The translations under genes were made by a program, and so were the position numbers. From NCBI RefSeq assembly GCF_009728995.1, contig NZ_VTZW01000004.1, positions 156,567 through 220,566 on the forward strand: a DNA stretch of 64,000 bases, in the 5' to 3' direction. The notes below the pieces were generated by a model. It did not search any database. It saw only the letters and a list, made by a program, of their open reading frames with translations, and was not told the origin of the DNA. This document shows, piece by piece, positions 15,091-23,885 of the stretch (positions are counted from its first letter, which is position 1; every line of letters begins with the position of its first letter). The DNA is from Streptomonospora sp. PA3 (GTDB lineage Bacteria > Actinomycetota > Actinomycetes > Streptosporangiales > Streptosporangiaceae).

Positions 15091-18000
15091 ATGCCCGAAA
15101 CGACCTCCCCAGCGGCCCCTGCCGACATCGACCTCGAGGGCTTCCGGCGCGCCCTGCGCCGCGACGTCTCCGGGACGGTGGCCTTCGACTCCGGCGCCAG
15201 GGCCCTCTACACCGCCGACGCCTCCAACTACCGGCACGTCCCCCTGGGCGTGGTACTGCCGCGCACGGTCGACGACGTCGTCGCCGCCGTCGCCGCGTGC
15301 GACGCCTACGGGGTGCCGCTGACACCGCGCGGCGGGGGGACGAGCATCGCCGGGAACTCGATCGGGCAGGGGCTGGTCATCGACACCTCCCGGTATCTCA
15401 CCGCGATCGAGGAGGTCGACCCCCGGCGGCGCACCGCGCGGGTCCAGCCCGGCGTCATCCTCGACGACCTGCGCGCCGCCGCCGCGCCGCACGGGCTCAC
15501 CTTCGGCCCCGATCCCTCCACGCACAGCCGGTGCACCATCGGCGGCATGATCGGCAACAACTCCTGCGGTTCGCACTCGGTCGCCTGGGGCACCACCGCC
15601 GACAACGTCGAGTCGCTGGACGTGCTGCTGCACGACGGAACGCGCATGACCGTCGGCGCCACCGGCCGCGACGAACTGGACCGGCTGGCCGCCCTGCCCA
15701 CGCGCGAGGGGCAGGTCTACGCGGCGCTGCGCGACCTGGTCAACACCCACATGGGCGACCTGCGCACGGGCATGCCCCAGCTCTCGCGGCGGGTCTCCGG
15801 CTACTCGCTGGACCGGCTGCTGCCGGAGAACGGCGGCCACGTGGCCCGCGCGCTCACCGGGACCGAGGGCACCTGCGTGACCGTGCTCGGGGCCACCGTG
15901 CGGCTCGTGGAGTCCCCGCCCTCGCGCATCCTGGTCGTGCTGGGCTACCCGGACGCCCCCGCGGCGGCCGACGCGGTGCCCGAGCTGCTCAAGCACGGCC
16001 CGCTCACCGTCGAAGGGCTCAACGAGCAGCTCGTCGCGCGCGTGCGGCGGCCGGGCGGCGGGCGCACCGAGCTGCCTTCGGGCGCGGCCTGGCTGATGGT
16101 GGAGGTCGGCGGAGCCGACACCGCCGAGGCCGCCGAGCGCGGCAGGGCGATGCTGCGCGGGCTCACGGGCGCGGCCCGCCCGCTGGACTCGGCGGTGGTC
16201 TCCGACCCCGCGCACGCCCGGGCGCTGTGGCGCATCCGCGAGGAGGGCTCGGGCCTGGCCACCCGCGCCCCCGACGGCACGGAGGCCTGGCCCGGCTGGG
16301 AGGACGCCGCCGTCCCGCCCGAGCGCCTGGGCTCCTACCTGCGCTCCTACGACCGGCTGATGGACGACTACGGCTACCGCGGCGTCGTCTACGGGCACTT
16401 CGGCGAGGGCTGCCTGCACGTGCGCGTCGACTTCGGGCTGAGCGACGCCGCGGGGCGGGCCCGGTTCCGCTCGTTCATGGAGGACGCGGCCGACCTGGTC
16501 GCCGAGCACGGCGGGTCGGTCTCCGGCGAGCACGGCGACGGACAGGCCCGGTCGGAGCTGCTGCCGCGCATGTACGGCGACGGCCTGATCCGCGCGTTCG
16601 GCGAGTTCAAGTCCATCTGGGACCCGCGCAACCGGATGAACCCCGGCATCATCGTCGACCCGCTGCCGATGGACGCCGACCTGCGCCAGGCGGCGGTGAC
16701 CAGCGGGCCGCTGACCGTGCTCGACTACCCCGAGGACAAGGGGGACTTCGCCCGCGCCATGCGCCGCTGCGTCGGCGTGGGCAAGTGCCGGCGCCACGAG
16801 GGGCCGGGCGTGATGTGCCCCAGCTACATGGTGACCCGCGAGGAGAAGGACTCCACCCGCGGGCGGGCGCGGATGCTGTTCGAGATGGTCAACGGCGAGG
16901 TGATCACCGACGGCTGGGCCTCCCAGGAGGTGCGCGAGAGCCTGGACCTGTGCCTGTCGTGCAAGGGCTGCCGCAGCGACTGCCCGGTGAACGTCGACAT
17001 GGCCGCCTACAAGGCCGAGTTCCTGCACCACCACTACCGGGGGCGCGTGCGGCCGGCGTCGCACTACTCGATGGGATGGCTGCCGGTGTGGGCGCGACTG
17101 GCGGCGGTGGCGCCCGCGGAGGTCAACCGCGCCGGCGGTGCGCGCGTGCTGGGCGAGGCCCTCAAGCGCGCGGGCGGCATCGCCCCGCAGCGCAGCATCC
17201 CCGAGTTCGCGCGCACCACCTTCACCCGCTGGTTCCGCCGCCGCGCCGCGCGCGCGACGGCCGGCCGCGCGGAGTCCCGCGGCAAGCGGCTGCTCGGTGG
17301 CGTACTCGGGCGGCGGGGCCGGGCGGCGGCGCGCTCCGGCGGGGGCGCAGCGCCGCCCGCTCAGGACCGGGGCACGGTCGTGCTGTGGCCCGACACCTTC
17401 GGCAACTACCTGACCCCGCAGGTGCCCGCCGCGGCGGTGCGGGTGCTGGAGGACGCCGGATTCCGCGTGGTGCTGCCCGAGGGGCAGGTCTGCTGCGGCC
17501 TGACGTGGGTCTCGACGGGCCAGCTCGGGGTCGCGCGCCAGGTGATGCGCCGCGCGCTGCGCGCGCTGGCCCCGCACGTGGAGGCCGGGGTGCCCGTCGT
17601 CGGGCTGGAGCCCAGCTGCACGGCGGCGCTGCGCTCGGACCTGGTAGAGCTGCTGCCGGGCCGGGCGAGCGAGCGGGTGGCCGCGTCGGTGTACACCCTT
17701 GCCGAGTTCCTCAACGAGTACGCCCCCGACTGGGAGCCCCCGCGCGTCGACGCGCGGGCGATCGGCCAGGTGCACTGCCACCAGCACGCGGTCATCGGCT
17801 TCGACGCCGACCGCAAGCTGATGGAGCGGGCGGGCATCGACGGCGACGTGCTGGAATCGGGGTGCTGCGGGCTGGCCGGCAACTTCGGCTTCGAGGCCGA
17901 GCACTACGAGGTGTCCAAGGCGGTGGGCGAGCGGGTGCTGCTCCCGGCGGTGCGCGAGGCCGACCCCGAGACGCTGGTCCTGGCCGACGGCTTCAGCTGC

Positions 18001-18114
18001 CGCACCCAGATCGACCAGGAGGCGGGCCGCCCCGCCCTTCACCTGGCCGAGGTCCTGGCCCGGGGGCTGGCCCGCAAGCGGTCCGAGGCGCCCGACGAGT
18101 CTGCCGAGCCGTAG
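15091..18114 (+). CDS. FAD-linked dehydrogenase with Fe-S and CCG domains (D-2-hydroxyacid/glycolate oxidase type)
   Basis: A 1007-residue single-chain oxidoreductase similar in layout to YdiJ-type D-2-hydroxyglutarate or D-lactate dehydrogenases. Domains: FAD-binding PCMH (about 30-230, with TPRGGGTSIAGNS and MIGNNSCG), FAD-linked oxidase C-terminal domain (about 230-535, GHFGEGCLHVRVDF and SGEHGDGQAR), an Fe-S segment (CVGVGKCR near 560 and CLSCKGCRSDCPV near 620), then two CCG-type cysteine motifs (QVCCGLTWV near 800, ESGCCGLAGNFG near 923) as in GlcF-like subunits. It should pass electrons from a 2-hydroxyacid to the quinone pool. The start follows GGGAGC. The ligand is unknown. Confidence 0.9.
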   Translation: MPETTSPAAPADIDLEGFRRALRRDVSGTVAFDSGARALYTADASNYRHVPLGVVLPRTVDDVVAAVAACDAYGVPLTPRGGGTSIAGNSIGQGLVIDTSRYLTAIEEVDPRRRTARVQPGVILDDLRAAAAPHGLTFGPDPSTHSRCTIGGMIGNNSCGSHSVAWGTTADNVESLDVLLHDGTRMTVGATGRDELDRLAALPTREGQVYAALRDLVNTHMGDLRTGMPQLSRRVSGYSLDRLLPENGGHVARALTGTEGTCVTVLGATVRLVESPPSRILVVLGYPDAPAAADAVPELLKHGPLTVEGLNEQLVARVRRPGGGRTELPSGAAWLMVEVGGADTAEAAERGRAMLRGLTGAARPLDSAVVSDPAHARALWRIREEGSGLATRAPDGTEAWPGWEDAAVPPERLGSYLRSYDRLMDDYGYRGVVYGHFGEGCLHVRVDFGLSDAAGRARFRSFMEDAADLVAEHGGSVSGEHGDGQARSELLPRMYGDGLIRAFGEFKSIWDPRNRMNPGIIVDPLPMDADLRQAAVTSGPLTVLDYPEDKGDFARAMRRCVGVGKCRRHEGPGVMCPSYMVTREEKDSTRGRARMLFEMVNGEVITDGWASQEVRESLDLCLSCKGCRSDCPVNVDMAAYKAEFLHHHYRGRVRPASHYSMGWLPVWARLAAVAPAEVNRAGGARVLGEALKRAGGIAPQRSIPEFARTTFTRWFRRRAARATAGRAESRGKRLLGGVLGRRGRAAARSGGGAAPPAQDRGTVVLWPDTFGNYLTPQVPAAAVRVLEDAGFRVVLPEGQVCCGLTWVSTGQLGVARQVMRRALRALAPHVEAGVPVVGLEPSCTAALRSDLVELLPGRASERVAASVYTLAEFLNEYAPDWEPPRVDARAIGQVHCHQHAVIGFDADRKLMERAGIDGDVLESGCCGLAGNFGFEAEHYEVSKAVGERVLLPAVREADPETLVLADGFSCRTQIDQEAGRPALHLAEVLARGLARKRSEAPDESAEP

Positions 18115-18233
18115 GGGAGCCCGTCACAGGACCGGGCGCAGCGTCGGCGCTGTCCCGGCGGACCGCGCCCGCTCCGGACCCTCGCGGGACACGAGCGATC
18201 CGTTGCCGACGGCCTGGCGAGAGGGCGTCCGGT

Positions 18234-19805
18234 TCAGGCGCGCTCGCGGGCTCTGGCGGCGACGTGCATCGCGATCACCAGGTCGTAGCGGGCTGAAGGG
18301 CCGTTCAGCAGGGATCGGCCGAACGCCTTCTCGAGTTTCAGCAGCCTCTTGCGTACGCCGGTGACGGACACGCCCAGCGCGGCCGCGGCCGTGTCCAGGT
18401 TGCCGTCGCAGGCCAGCCAGGTACGCAGGGTGGGTTCCAGGTGCGCGGTCGCTTCGCTGCGGACCGGGGCGAGCAGATCATCCGCCCATCGGCGCACCGG
18501 GGCGGTGTCGAGTAGCGCCGCCAGGTCGGGGGGCGCCGCTGCGCCGGCGTCGAAGGGACGGGTCCGGTGCTCGGCGAGGACACGCAGGGCGACGTGGAGC
18601 CGTGTCGCCGTCCCCAGGTCGCCCAGGTGGACTCCCAGGAGTGCCTCGATGCGGCGCAGGCGGGCGTTGACCGTGTTGCGGTGCAGATTGAGCTGGCGGC
18701 CGGCGCGGCTGCGGAAGTCGAGCCAGGCTCGCAGCGTCACCAGCAGGTCCCCGCTGCCGGGGTCCTGGCGGCGTTCGGGAATGTAGTCGAGGAGCGGACC
18801 CAGCAGCGCTCGCGCCCACGGGTGCGCGCGCTCGCCGAGGACCAGGGACAGCTCTTCGCGCGGGTCGAACACCGAGTGGCGCTCGGCTCCCGGCTGGGTC
18901 GCCACCGCGTGGAACGCCCGCTCGTAGGCGATCCCCACGTCGCCCAGCGCAACCCCGGGACTCTCCCCGATCCTGATGTCGGCGGTCTCGCGGACGAGGC
19001 TGCGCAGCACACCGGACAGCGACGACGGCGCGGCCGGGCCGTCGCCGCCGGGCGCGATCACGATGGTGTGCCGCTTGTACACCCGGCAGCGGTACACCCA
19101 CGCCGTCCCGCCGGACTCCGTGAGGCAGCGTTGAAAGACCTCCTTGCGGCGCTCGGGCGGCGAGTCCACGATCATGACGCGCACCCGCTCCGGAAGGGAC
19201 GGGGTCAGCACCTCCGCGACGCGCGAAGCCCCGTCCGCGGCGCCCACGATGAGCAACTGGACGACCGCCTCCCTGGCGCGGCTGTCGGCCGTCGCCAGGG
19301 CGCGCTGCCGCCGCTCCGCCTCTTCGGCCTGCCAGCACAGGCCCAGGAGTCCGGCCGCGTCGATCAGCAGTGTGCTCGCGCCGGCCGGCAGCCGACCGCG
19401 CACGGTCACCAGGAGCGCAGGGCCGGGCCGGTCGTCGTTGACGGCGACGACGTGGATCTCGTGCGGGCGGCTTTCGAGTACCGCCGAGCGCGTCCGCCGC
19501 TCCAGCACGGCGCGCACACCCTGCCCCGGCCGCCGCAGTGTGCTCGCGTCGCCGGCGACGGGCGCGAACGACGACCACGGCAGCCCCGACGCCTCCGCCG
19601 GGAAGGCGCGCCGCACCAGCCCGTCGGCGTCCACGAGCGCGGCCTCGGCGTCGAACCGGCGACCCAGCCAGCGCAGGAGCCGGCGCACGCCGTCCGCCCC
19701 GCCGGCGGCACGCTGCATGTCCCGCAGGTCCGCGGCCTCGGCCGGCTCGCGCCCGCGGGGACCCGGGGAGCCGGTCCCATGCGCTGTCTCGAGTCTCATC
19801 TGCAC
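18234..19805 (-). CDS. PucR-type transcriptional regulator with two C-terminal helix-turn-helix domains
   Basis: A 523-residue cytoplasmic regulator. The N-terminal half looks like a sensory region (GAF-like, VLERRTRSAVLESRP). A PucR/CdaR helix-turn-helix is clear near residue 375 (LHRNTVNARLRRIEALLG). A second, similar module lies near 475-505 (DTAAAALGVSVTGVRKRLLK), which is unusual. It is the last gene of the six-cysteine peptide operon, 7 bp after the signal peptidase gene, so it probably controls that operon. The GTG start at 19805 and an ATG 6 bp further in (19799) are both possible; GAGAGCGGGG lies upstream. Confidence 0.8.
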   Translation of the reverse strand: MQMRLETAHGTGSPGPRGREPAEAADLRDMQRAAGGADGVRRLLRWLGRRFDAEAALVDADGLVRRAFPAEASGLPWSSFAPVAGDASTLRRPGQGVRAVLERRTRSAVLESRPHEIHVVAVNDDRPGPALLVTVRGRLPAGASTLLIDAAGLLGLCWQAEEAERRQRALATADSRAREAVVQLLIVGAADGASRVAEVLTPSLPERVRVMIVDSPPERRKEVFQRCLTESGGTAWVYRCRVYKRHTIVIAPGGDGPAAPSSLSGVLRSLVRETADIRIGESPGVALGDVGIAYERAFHAVATQPGAERHSVFDPREELSLVLGERAHPWARALLGPLLDYIPERRQDPGSGDLLVTLRAWLDFRSRAGRQLNLHRNTVNARLRRIEALLGVHLGDLGTATRLHVALRVLAEHRTRPFDAGAAAPPDLAALLDTAPVRRWADDLLAPVRSEATAHLEPTLRTWLACDGNLDTAAAALGVSVTGVRKRLLKLEKAFGRSLLNGPSARYDLVIAMHVAARARERA

Positions 19806-19812
19806 CCCGCTC

Positions 19813-20352
19813 TCAACGCGGCCGCGGTCGAGGGCCGTCGCCGTGCTCGCCGGCGCCCCGCAGCGAGTCCGGGCCCGTGCGGGCGGCCGGTGGCACCGGG
19901 CGCCGGGAGCCGAGCCGCCTGATCACGACTCCCAGCACCCGCTCCTCGGGGCAGGGCCCGTGCTGCTTGGAGTCGACGCTGACCGGATTGTCGCCGAGGA
20001 CGGCGATGTGGCCCTCGGGGACCGTCCCCGCGCGCCGCATCGACTCCGGGTAAGGATCGCCGGCCGCCGCCGCCACGCGCTTGATGGACCAGTCGCCTCC
20101 GGCGAGGCCCCCGCTCGCGGGCGCGTCGTTGCGCCACCCGCTCTCTATCCGCGGGCGGACCACCACCACGACGGCGCCCCTGCCCGCTCTGCGGGCGCCG
20201 CGTCGGATCAGTACCCGGTCGCCCGTGTGCAGAGCCGGGCTCATACTCTCTCCTTCGACGGTGACCGCCGCGTAGTGGCGCGCGGTCCACCAGGCCGAGG
20301 CCGCCACCGCCGGCACTGCGGCGCCGATCCCGGCAAGCAGCACGTCCAGCAT
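19813..20352 (-). CDS. S26-family signal peptidase of the peptide operon
   Basis: A 179-residue type I signal peptidase-like protein. A short N-terminal hydrophobic segment (residues 3-21, DVLLAGIGAAVPAVAASAWW) would anchor it in the membrane with the active site outside. Catalytic motifs: VEGESMSPAL (nucleophile S36), DWSIKRVAA (general base K91) and VLGDNPVSVDSK (box E). The C-terminus is a Pro/Arg-rich tail. It is encoded 14 bp after the ABC exporter and is the obvious candidate to cut the precursor peptide at its ARA|D site. Dedicated S26 peptidases inside small peptide operons are unusual, since most cells rely on the general signal peptidase. Confidence 0.85.
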   Translation of the reverse strand: MLDVLLAGIGAAVPAVAASAWWTARHYAAVTVEGESMSPALHTGDRVLIRRGARRAGRGAVVVVVRPRIESGWRNDAPASGGLAGGDWSIKRVAAAAGDPYPESMRRAGTVPEGHIAVLGDNPVSVDSKQHGPCPEERVLGVVIRRLGSRRPVPPAARTGPDSLRGAGEHGDGPRPRPR

Positions 20353-20366
20353 GCCCGTCCCCGTCT

Positions 20367-22298
20367 CTACTGTGAAAGCGCCGTGGCCGAACCGCGGTCG
20401 GGCGCTTCGCCGTCCGGGTGGCCGCCGTTCAGGTAGTCGGCGGCCTGGAGGGAGAACAGGCGCGCGTACTCTCCCTGAGCCGCCATGAGTTCGTCGTGCC
20501 CGCCTTCCTCGGTGATCCGGCCGTCCTGCAGCACGACGATGCGATCTGCGTGGCGCAGCGTGCCGAGCCGGTGCGAGATCAGGACCGTCGTCGTCCCCGC
20601 GCGCAGTTCCCGCAGGCGGTCGTGGAGGTCCTGCTCGGCCGCCGCGTCCAGTCCGGAGGTCGGCTCGTCCAGGAACAGCAGATCCCTGCCCCGGCGCAGC
20701 AGCGCCCGCGCGGTCGCCAGGCGCTGCCACTGCCCGCCGGAGAGCGTCACACCGTCGGAGTCGTCGCCTTCGTCCTGGAAGAAGACGCGGGAGAGCATGG
20801 TCTCGTAGCCGCGGGGCAGGGCGGCGGCGAAGTCGGCGGCCCCCGCGTCCCTCGCCGCGGCGCGGATCCGGTCGGTGTCGTCGATGTGGTCCAGGGAGCT
20901 GATGCCGATGTTCTCGCGGACGGACAGGTCATAGCACATGTAGTCCTGGAAGACCGCACTGATCCGGGCGCGCAGTTCGTCCACTCGGACGTCCCTGATG
21001 TCCGCGCCGTCCCAGCGGATGCTGCCGAAGGTGGGGTCGTACATCCGGCATAGCAGTTTGACCAGGGTGCTCTTGCCCGCCCCGTTGAGGCCGACGATCG
21101 CGAGCGTTCCGGCTGCGGGGATGGTCATCGACAGTCCGCGGATCACCCACGGCCCGTCGTCGGTGTAGCGGAACCACACGTCCTGGACACGGATCTCACC
21201 GCGCAGCGGGGGAAGGGGGCGCGGTTCCGCCGGGACGGGAAGGTCGCTGCGTACGCGGATCACCTGCATGTAGTGGCCCAGCATCAGCAGGGAGTGGTAT
21301 CCGCGGGTGATGTCGGTGACGATCATGGCCATCGCCCCCTGTACGCCGGCCACGGCCGCGATGAAGGCCGAGACGTCGCCGATCGTGAATTCGCCCCGCA
21401 CGGTCGCGGCGATCATCCAGATCAATCCGCCCGCGGCGACGACAGATCCCAGCACCGACAGCGGCCCCTGAGTGAGCAGCACCCTGCGGTCGAGCCGCTC
21501 CTCGGCCCGGTTGACGGTCACGGTCTCGTCGCGCATCCGCCCGAGGAGGAAGCCGCCCGTGCCGAAGAGCCGCGTCTCCTTGATGGCGGCCAGGTCGAGC
21601 ATCAGCGTCTGGTAGAACAACCGGCGCCGGGTGCGCGGACTCACGCTCCACATCATCGACGCCTGCCGGCGGCTGATCGACAGTTGCACGAACAGGGCCG
21701 GAGCCGCGGCGGCGACGGTGATCGCGGTGATCACCGGGCTGATCGCGACCAGCACGCCCAGGAAGCCGGTGATCGTCAAGAGCCGCTGCAAAGCCCCGAA
21801 CAGCGCCTGGACGACCGCGTCGGGTGCGGTGCCCGCGGCCTGCTGGGCCAGCCGCAGCCGGTCCCGGAAGGCGGGATCCTCGAACCGCCGCACGCCGTCG
21901 AGCCGGTTCACCGCCGAGTAGAGCCGGTGCTGGACCACGAGTGTCACGCCGCGCTTGATACGGGAGTTGAGATAGGTCGACAGATAGGACCCGACCGCTT
22001 GCACCAGCCCCAGGAAGCCGATGATCAGGACCAGAAGCAACGGAGGAAGATCGGCACCGGCAGGCGTCGGCTGCGGGGGCGCGGGCGCCGCCGCGGACGC
22101 GAACTGAAGGGCGTCGATGAGCCACTTGGTCACCAGGGCGAGCCCGGCCGGAATCAGTCCCAGAACTATCGTGGTGAGCAGATAGAGCGACGCCGAGACG
22201 GGACCGGCGCGCCACGCCAGCGAGAGCGCGTGGCCGGTCCGCAGTACGCTCTCGCGCAGACCGGCGCGCTCACCCGCCCCCGATTCCGCCGCGGCCAT
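20367..22298 (-). CDS. ABC exporter, fused membrane and ATPase domains
   Basis: A 643-residue half-transporter of the type IV exporter class. It has a six-helix membrane domain (about residues 25-345) and an ATPase domain with Walker A GLNGAGKST near 403, signature TLSGGQWQRLA near 519 and Walker B LLFLDEPTSGLD near 540. There is no N-terminal C39 peptidase domain, so leader removal must be done by another protein, fitting the S26 peptidase encoded next. The start overlaps the stop of the thioredoxin-like gene (TGATG), giving translational coupling. Probable role: export of the cysteine-rich peptide as a homodimer. Confidence 0.9.
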   Translation of the reverse strand: MAAAESGAGERAGLRESVLRTGHALSLAWRAGPVSASLYLLTTIVLGLIPAGLALVTKWLIDALQFASAAAPAPPQPTPAGADLPPLLLVLIIGFLGLVQAVGSYLSTYLNSRIKRGVTLVVQHRLYSAVNRLDGVRRFEDPAFRDRLRLAQQAAGTAPDAVVQALFGALQRLLTITGFLGVLVAISPVITAITVAAAAPALFVQLSISRRQASMMWSVSPRTRRRLFYQTLMLDLAAIKETRLFGTGGFLLGRMRDETVTVNRAEERLDRRVLLTQGPLSVLGSVVAAGGLIWMIAATVRGEFTIGDVSAFIAAVAGVQGAMAMIVTDITRGYHSLLMLGHYMQVIRVRSDLPVPAEPRPLPPLRGEIRVQDVWFRYTDDGPWVIRGLSMTIPAAGTLAIVGLNGAGKSTLVKLLCRMYDPTFGSIRWDGADIRDVRVDELRARISAVFQDYMCYDLSVRENIGISSLDHIDDTDRIRAAARDAGAADFAAALPRGYETMLSRVFFQDEGDDSDGVTLSGGQWQRLATARALLRRGRDLLFLDEPTSGLDAAAEQDLHDRLRELRAGTTTVLISHRLGTLRHADRIVVLQDGRITEEGGHDELMAAQGEYARLFSLQAADYLNGGHPDGEAPDRGSATALSQ

Positions 22299-22840
22299 CA
22301 GACGCGTGCCGGCGCGAGCGCGTCGACGGTGTTTCCGGAGGTGACGACGGTGCCGCGGGCATCGGCCCGCACGAACGCCGGAACCCCCTGAATGCCGAAC
22401 GCCTGGGCGACCGGGCCCAGCCGCGGTTCCAGGATCACCGTGGCGGCGCCGTCCAATCGACCCGTGTACTCGCCCGACTCACCGCCCTGGTCGCCGACGA
22501 CCACGACGACCTGACCGGGGGTGAGCCGCTTCTCCGCGGCGTGGGCGAGCAGTTTGGGGATCGCCGACTTGCACACCGAGCACCCGGTGTCGAAGAACGC
22601 GAAGACCGTCTCACGGCCGAGGAGGCTCTCCGAGGTCACCGGCTCGCCGGGAAGCGTGCGGCTGCGGAACGACGGAACAGGGCTGCCGGCCGGTACCTCC
22701 TCCAGTTCGGGCCCTGCCGAGCCCCGCGCGGCGGGCTGCTCGGCCAACTGGCGCAGCCTGCGCACGACCGCCATCGTCAGCAGCAGGTTGAGCAGCGCGA
22801 CGGCGCCGATCAGTACGACGAATCCGACGAGGATCTCCAT
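22298..22840 (-). CDS. MauD/TlpA-like membrane-anchored thiol-disulfide oxidoreductase
   Basis: A 180-residue protein with one N-terminal membrane anchor (residues 3-25) and a thioredoxin fold facing outside. The active site is FFDTGCSVCKSAIPK (C87-x-x-C90), which resembles the TCPVCK site of MauD, the disulfide factor for methylamine dehydrogenase. The cis-Pro loop is QGVPAFVRAD. It should form or isomerise disulfides in the six-cysteine peptide together with the MauE-like protein. ATG 22840 is preceded by GGAAGG; an in-frame GTG lies 12 bases upstream. Its stop codon overlaps the exporter start. Confidence 0.87.
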   Translation of the reverse strand: MEILVGFVVLIGAVALLNLLLTMAVVRRLRQLAEQPAARGSAGPELEEVPAGSPVPSFRSRTLPGEPVTSESLLGRETVFAFFDTGCSVCKSAIPKLLAHAAEKRLTPGQVVVVVGDQGGESGEYTGRLDGAATVILEPRLGPVAQAFGIQGVPAFVRADARGTVVTSGNTVDALAPARV

Positions 22841-22865
22841 GGTGCCTTCCACTCTCTTCTGGCGG

Positions 22866-23429
22866 CTAGACGCGCCGCAGCCGGTCCGTGCCGAACAGGT
22901 CGACGATGTCGTCGTAGAACGCGGTCACCAGCGTGACGACCAGTGCGGCCGCGGCGGCGATCACGGCTCCGCCCGGTCGGACGTGGGCCCCCGGCCCGAT
23001 CGCGACCGTGCAGACCAGGCCGGCCAGCGCCATGCCGGTGAGTGCGAGGTTGCGCCATACGTGCGGCCAACCCAGCGGGGAGCCGGAACGTCCGAAGCAC
23101 GAGCAGGGGATCGCCGTCTGCGACTGCGCGGAGTAGGCGGCCAGGCCGGTGAACGCGAGAAACAGCAGGAGGGCCGCCGACAGCGCCGCGCCGCGCACGA
23201 CGGGACCGGTGAGGCCGACGACGCCGGCCAGCAGTGCCAGCCCCAGCGCCAGCTCGGCCGCGGCGTGGGACCGCGACGCGGCCCGGATCGGAATCCCCTT
23301 CCACGGCAGCAGTCCCAACAGGATCGACCACGTCTCCTCGTTCGCGGCCGATCGGACTTTGGCCGCCGCAGAAACCAGAAACACTCCGGCTATCGCCATC
23401 TGCAATGCCAGGGCCGCGTGGGGCAGCAT
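22866..23429 (-). CDS. MauE/DoxX-like redox-associated membrane protein
   Basis: A 187-residue integral membrane protein with about four or five hydrophobic helices. It carries the MauE-family CxC-F-G motif (IPCSCFGRSG, C109 and C111) after the third helix, and KVRSA near the first. MauE proteins are thought to relay electrons between the cytoplasm or membrane and a periplasmic thioredoxin. The gene for that partner follows after 25 bp. The ATG follows GAACGAGGTTC. Longer in-frame upstream sequence is open but reads as low-complexity leader containing the intergenic stem-loop, so I reject it. Confidence 0.85.
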   Translation of the reverse strand: MLPHAALALQMAIAGVFLVSAAAKVRSAANEETWSILLGLLPWKGIPIRAASRSHAAAELALGLALLAGVVGLTGPVVRGAALSAALLLFLAFTGLAAYSAQSQTAIPCSCFGRSGSPLGWPHVWRNLALTGMALAGLVCTVAIGPGAHVRPGGAVIAAAAALVVTLVTAFYDDIVDLFGTDRLRRV

Positions 23430-23508
23430 GGAACCTCGTTCTCTCTTCGGTGTACCGGTCCCCGATGCGTTTCCGGGGGCCCGCACGCAAAGTTTGCGAA
23501 TTCGGAAA

Positions 23509-23545
23509 CCGGATTCGGGTGCGGGGGGTGCGGACCCGAATCCGG
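23509..23545 (-). promoter_or_regulatory. Stem-loop between peptide gene and processing genes
   Basis: Perfect 12-bp stem (CCGGATTCGGGT/ACCCGAATCCGG) around a 13-nt loop in the 190-bp gap between the precursor and the MauE-like gene. There is no T-run. Such a hairpin can act as a partial terminator or RNA stabiliser, giving more precursor than processing enzymes. Confidence 0.6.
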
Positions 23546-23619
23546 GAAGAGGGGCCGCCGCCGGGCGGAGGGGGCCGTTTCGCATGCCCGGCGGCGGCGG
23601 GGTCGGGGTCGGCTACCGG

Positions 23620-23844
23620 CTAGCAGTAGCAGCCGACGCGCTCCCAGTCGCTGTAGCTGGGCTCGCTGTGGCCGGCGCAGACCTGCCGGTTCCACAGGGT
23701 GAGGAACACGTTGGAGCCGCAGTAGGGGAGTCGGCACGACTGCTGCCAGGTGCACTCGTACTGGTCGGCCCGAGCCGTGGTCTGGGGGACGACGCTCTCC
23801 AGCATCCGGTCGCCGATCCGGGAAACAGCGCTCATGATCGCCAT
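23620..23844 (-). CDS. 74-residue six-cysteine peptide precursor
   Basis: First gene of the operon. Residues 1-26 form a non-hydrophobic leader (MAIMSAVSRIGDRMLES...) ending TTARA, an AxA signal-peptidase-like site. The remaining 48 residues hold six cysteines at 31, 37, 42, 56, 72 and 74 and many aromatic residues (W33, Y41, W51, Y64, W67, Y73), ending ERVGCYC. The ATG has AAAGGAAAATAATTCG upstream and a good promoter. The neighbours (disulfide factors, exporter, S26 peptidase) indicate a secreted peptide with three disulfides. I recognise no homologue. No lanthipeptide, radical SAM or YcaO enzyme is present. It may be a bacteriocin, a signal or a redox peptide; the function is unknown. Confidence 0.75.
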   Translation of the reverse strand: MAIMSAVSRIGDRMLESVVPQTTARADQYECTWQQSCRLPYCGSNVFLTLWNRQVCAGHSEPSYSDWERVGCYC

Positions 23845-23885
23845 CGAATTATTTTCCTTTCCTGGTTTTCCGTGTATCTGGCGGT

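Noticed and set aside
14647..18042. A 1131-codon open frame antisense to the FAD/Fe-S dehydrogenase
   Set aside because: Low-complexity translation; the plus-strand protein has clear FAD and Cys motifs throughout the same bases.
22866..23585. A longer MauE-like protein starting near 23585
   Set aside because: The extra 52 residues are low-complexity, translate the intergenic hairpin, and the internal ATG at 23429 has a proper ribosome binding site and begins the first membrane helix.
19813..23844. Lanthipeptide, lasso or sactipeptide cluster
   Set aside because: No LanM, LanB/C, lasso peptidase/cyclase, radical SAM or YcaO gene is present, and the exporter lacks a C39 domain. Only redox, export and signal-peptidase functions surround the peptide.
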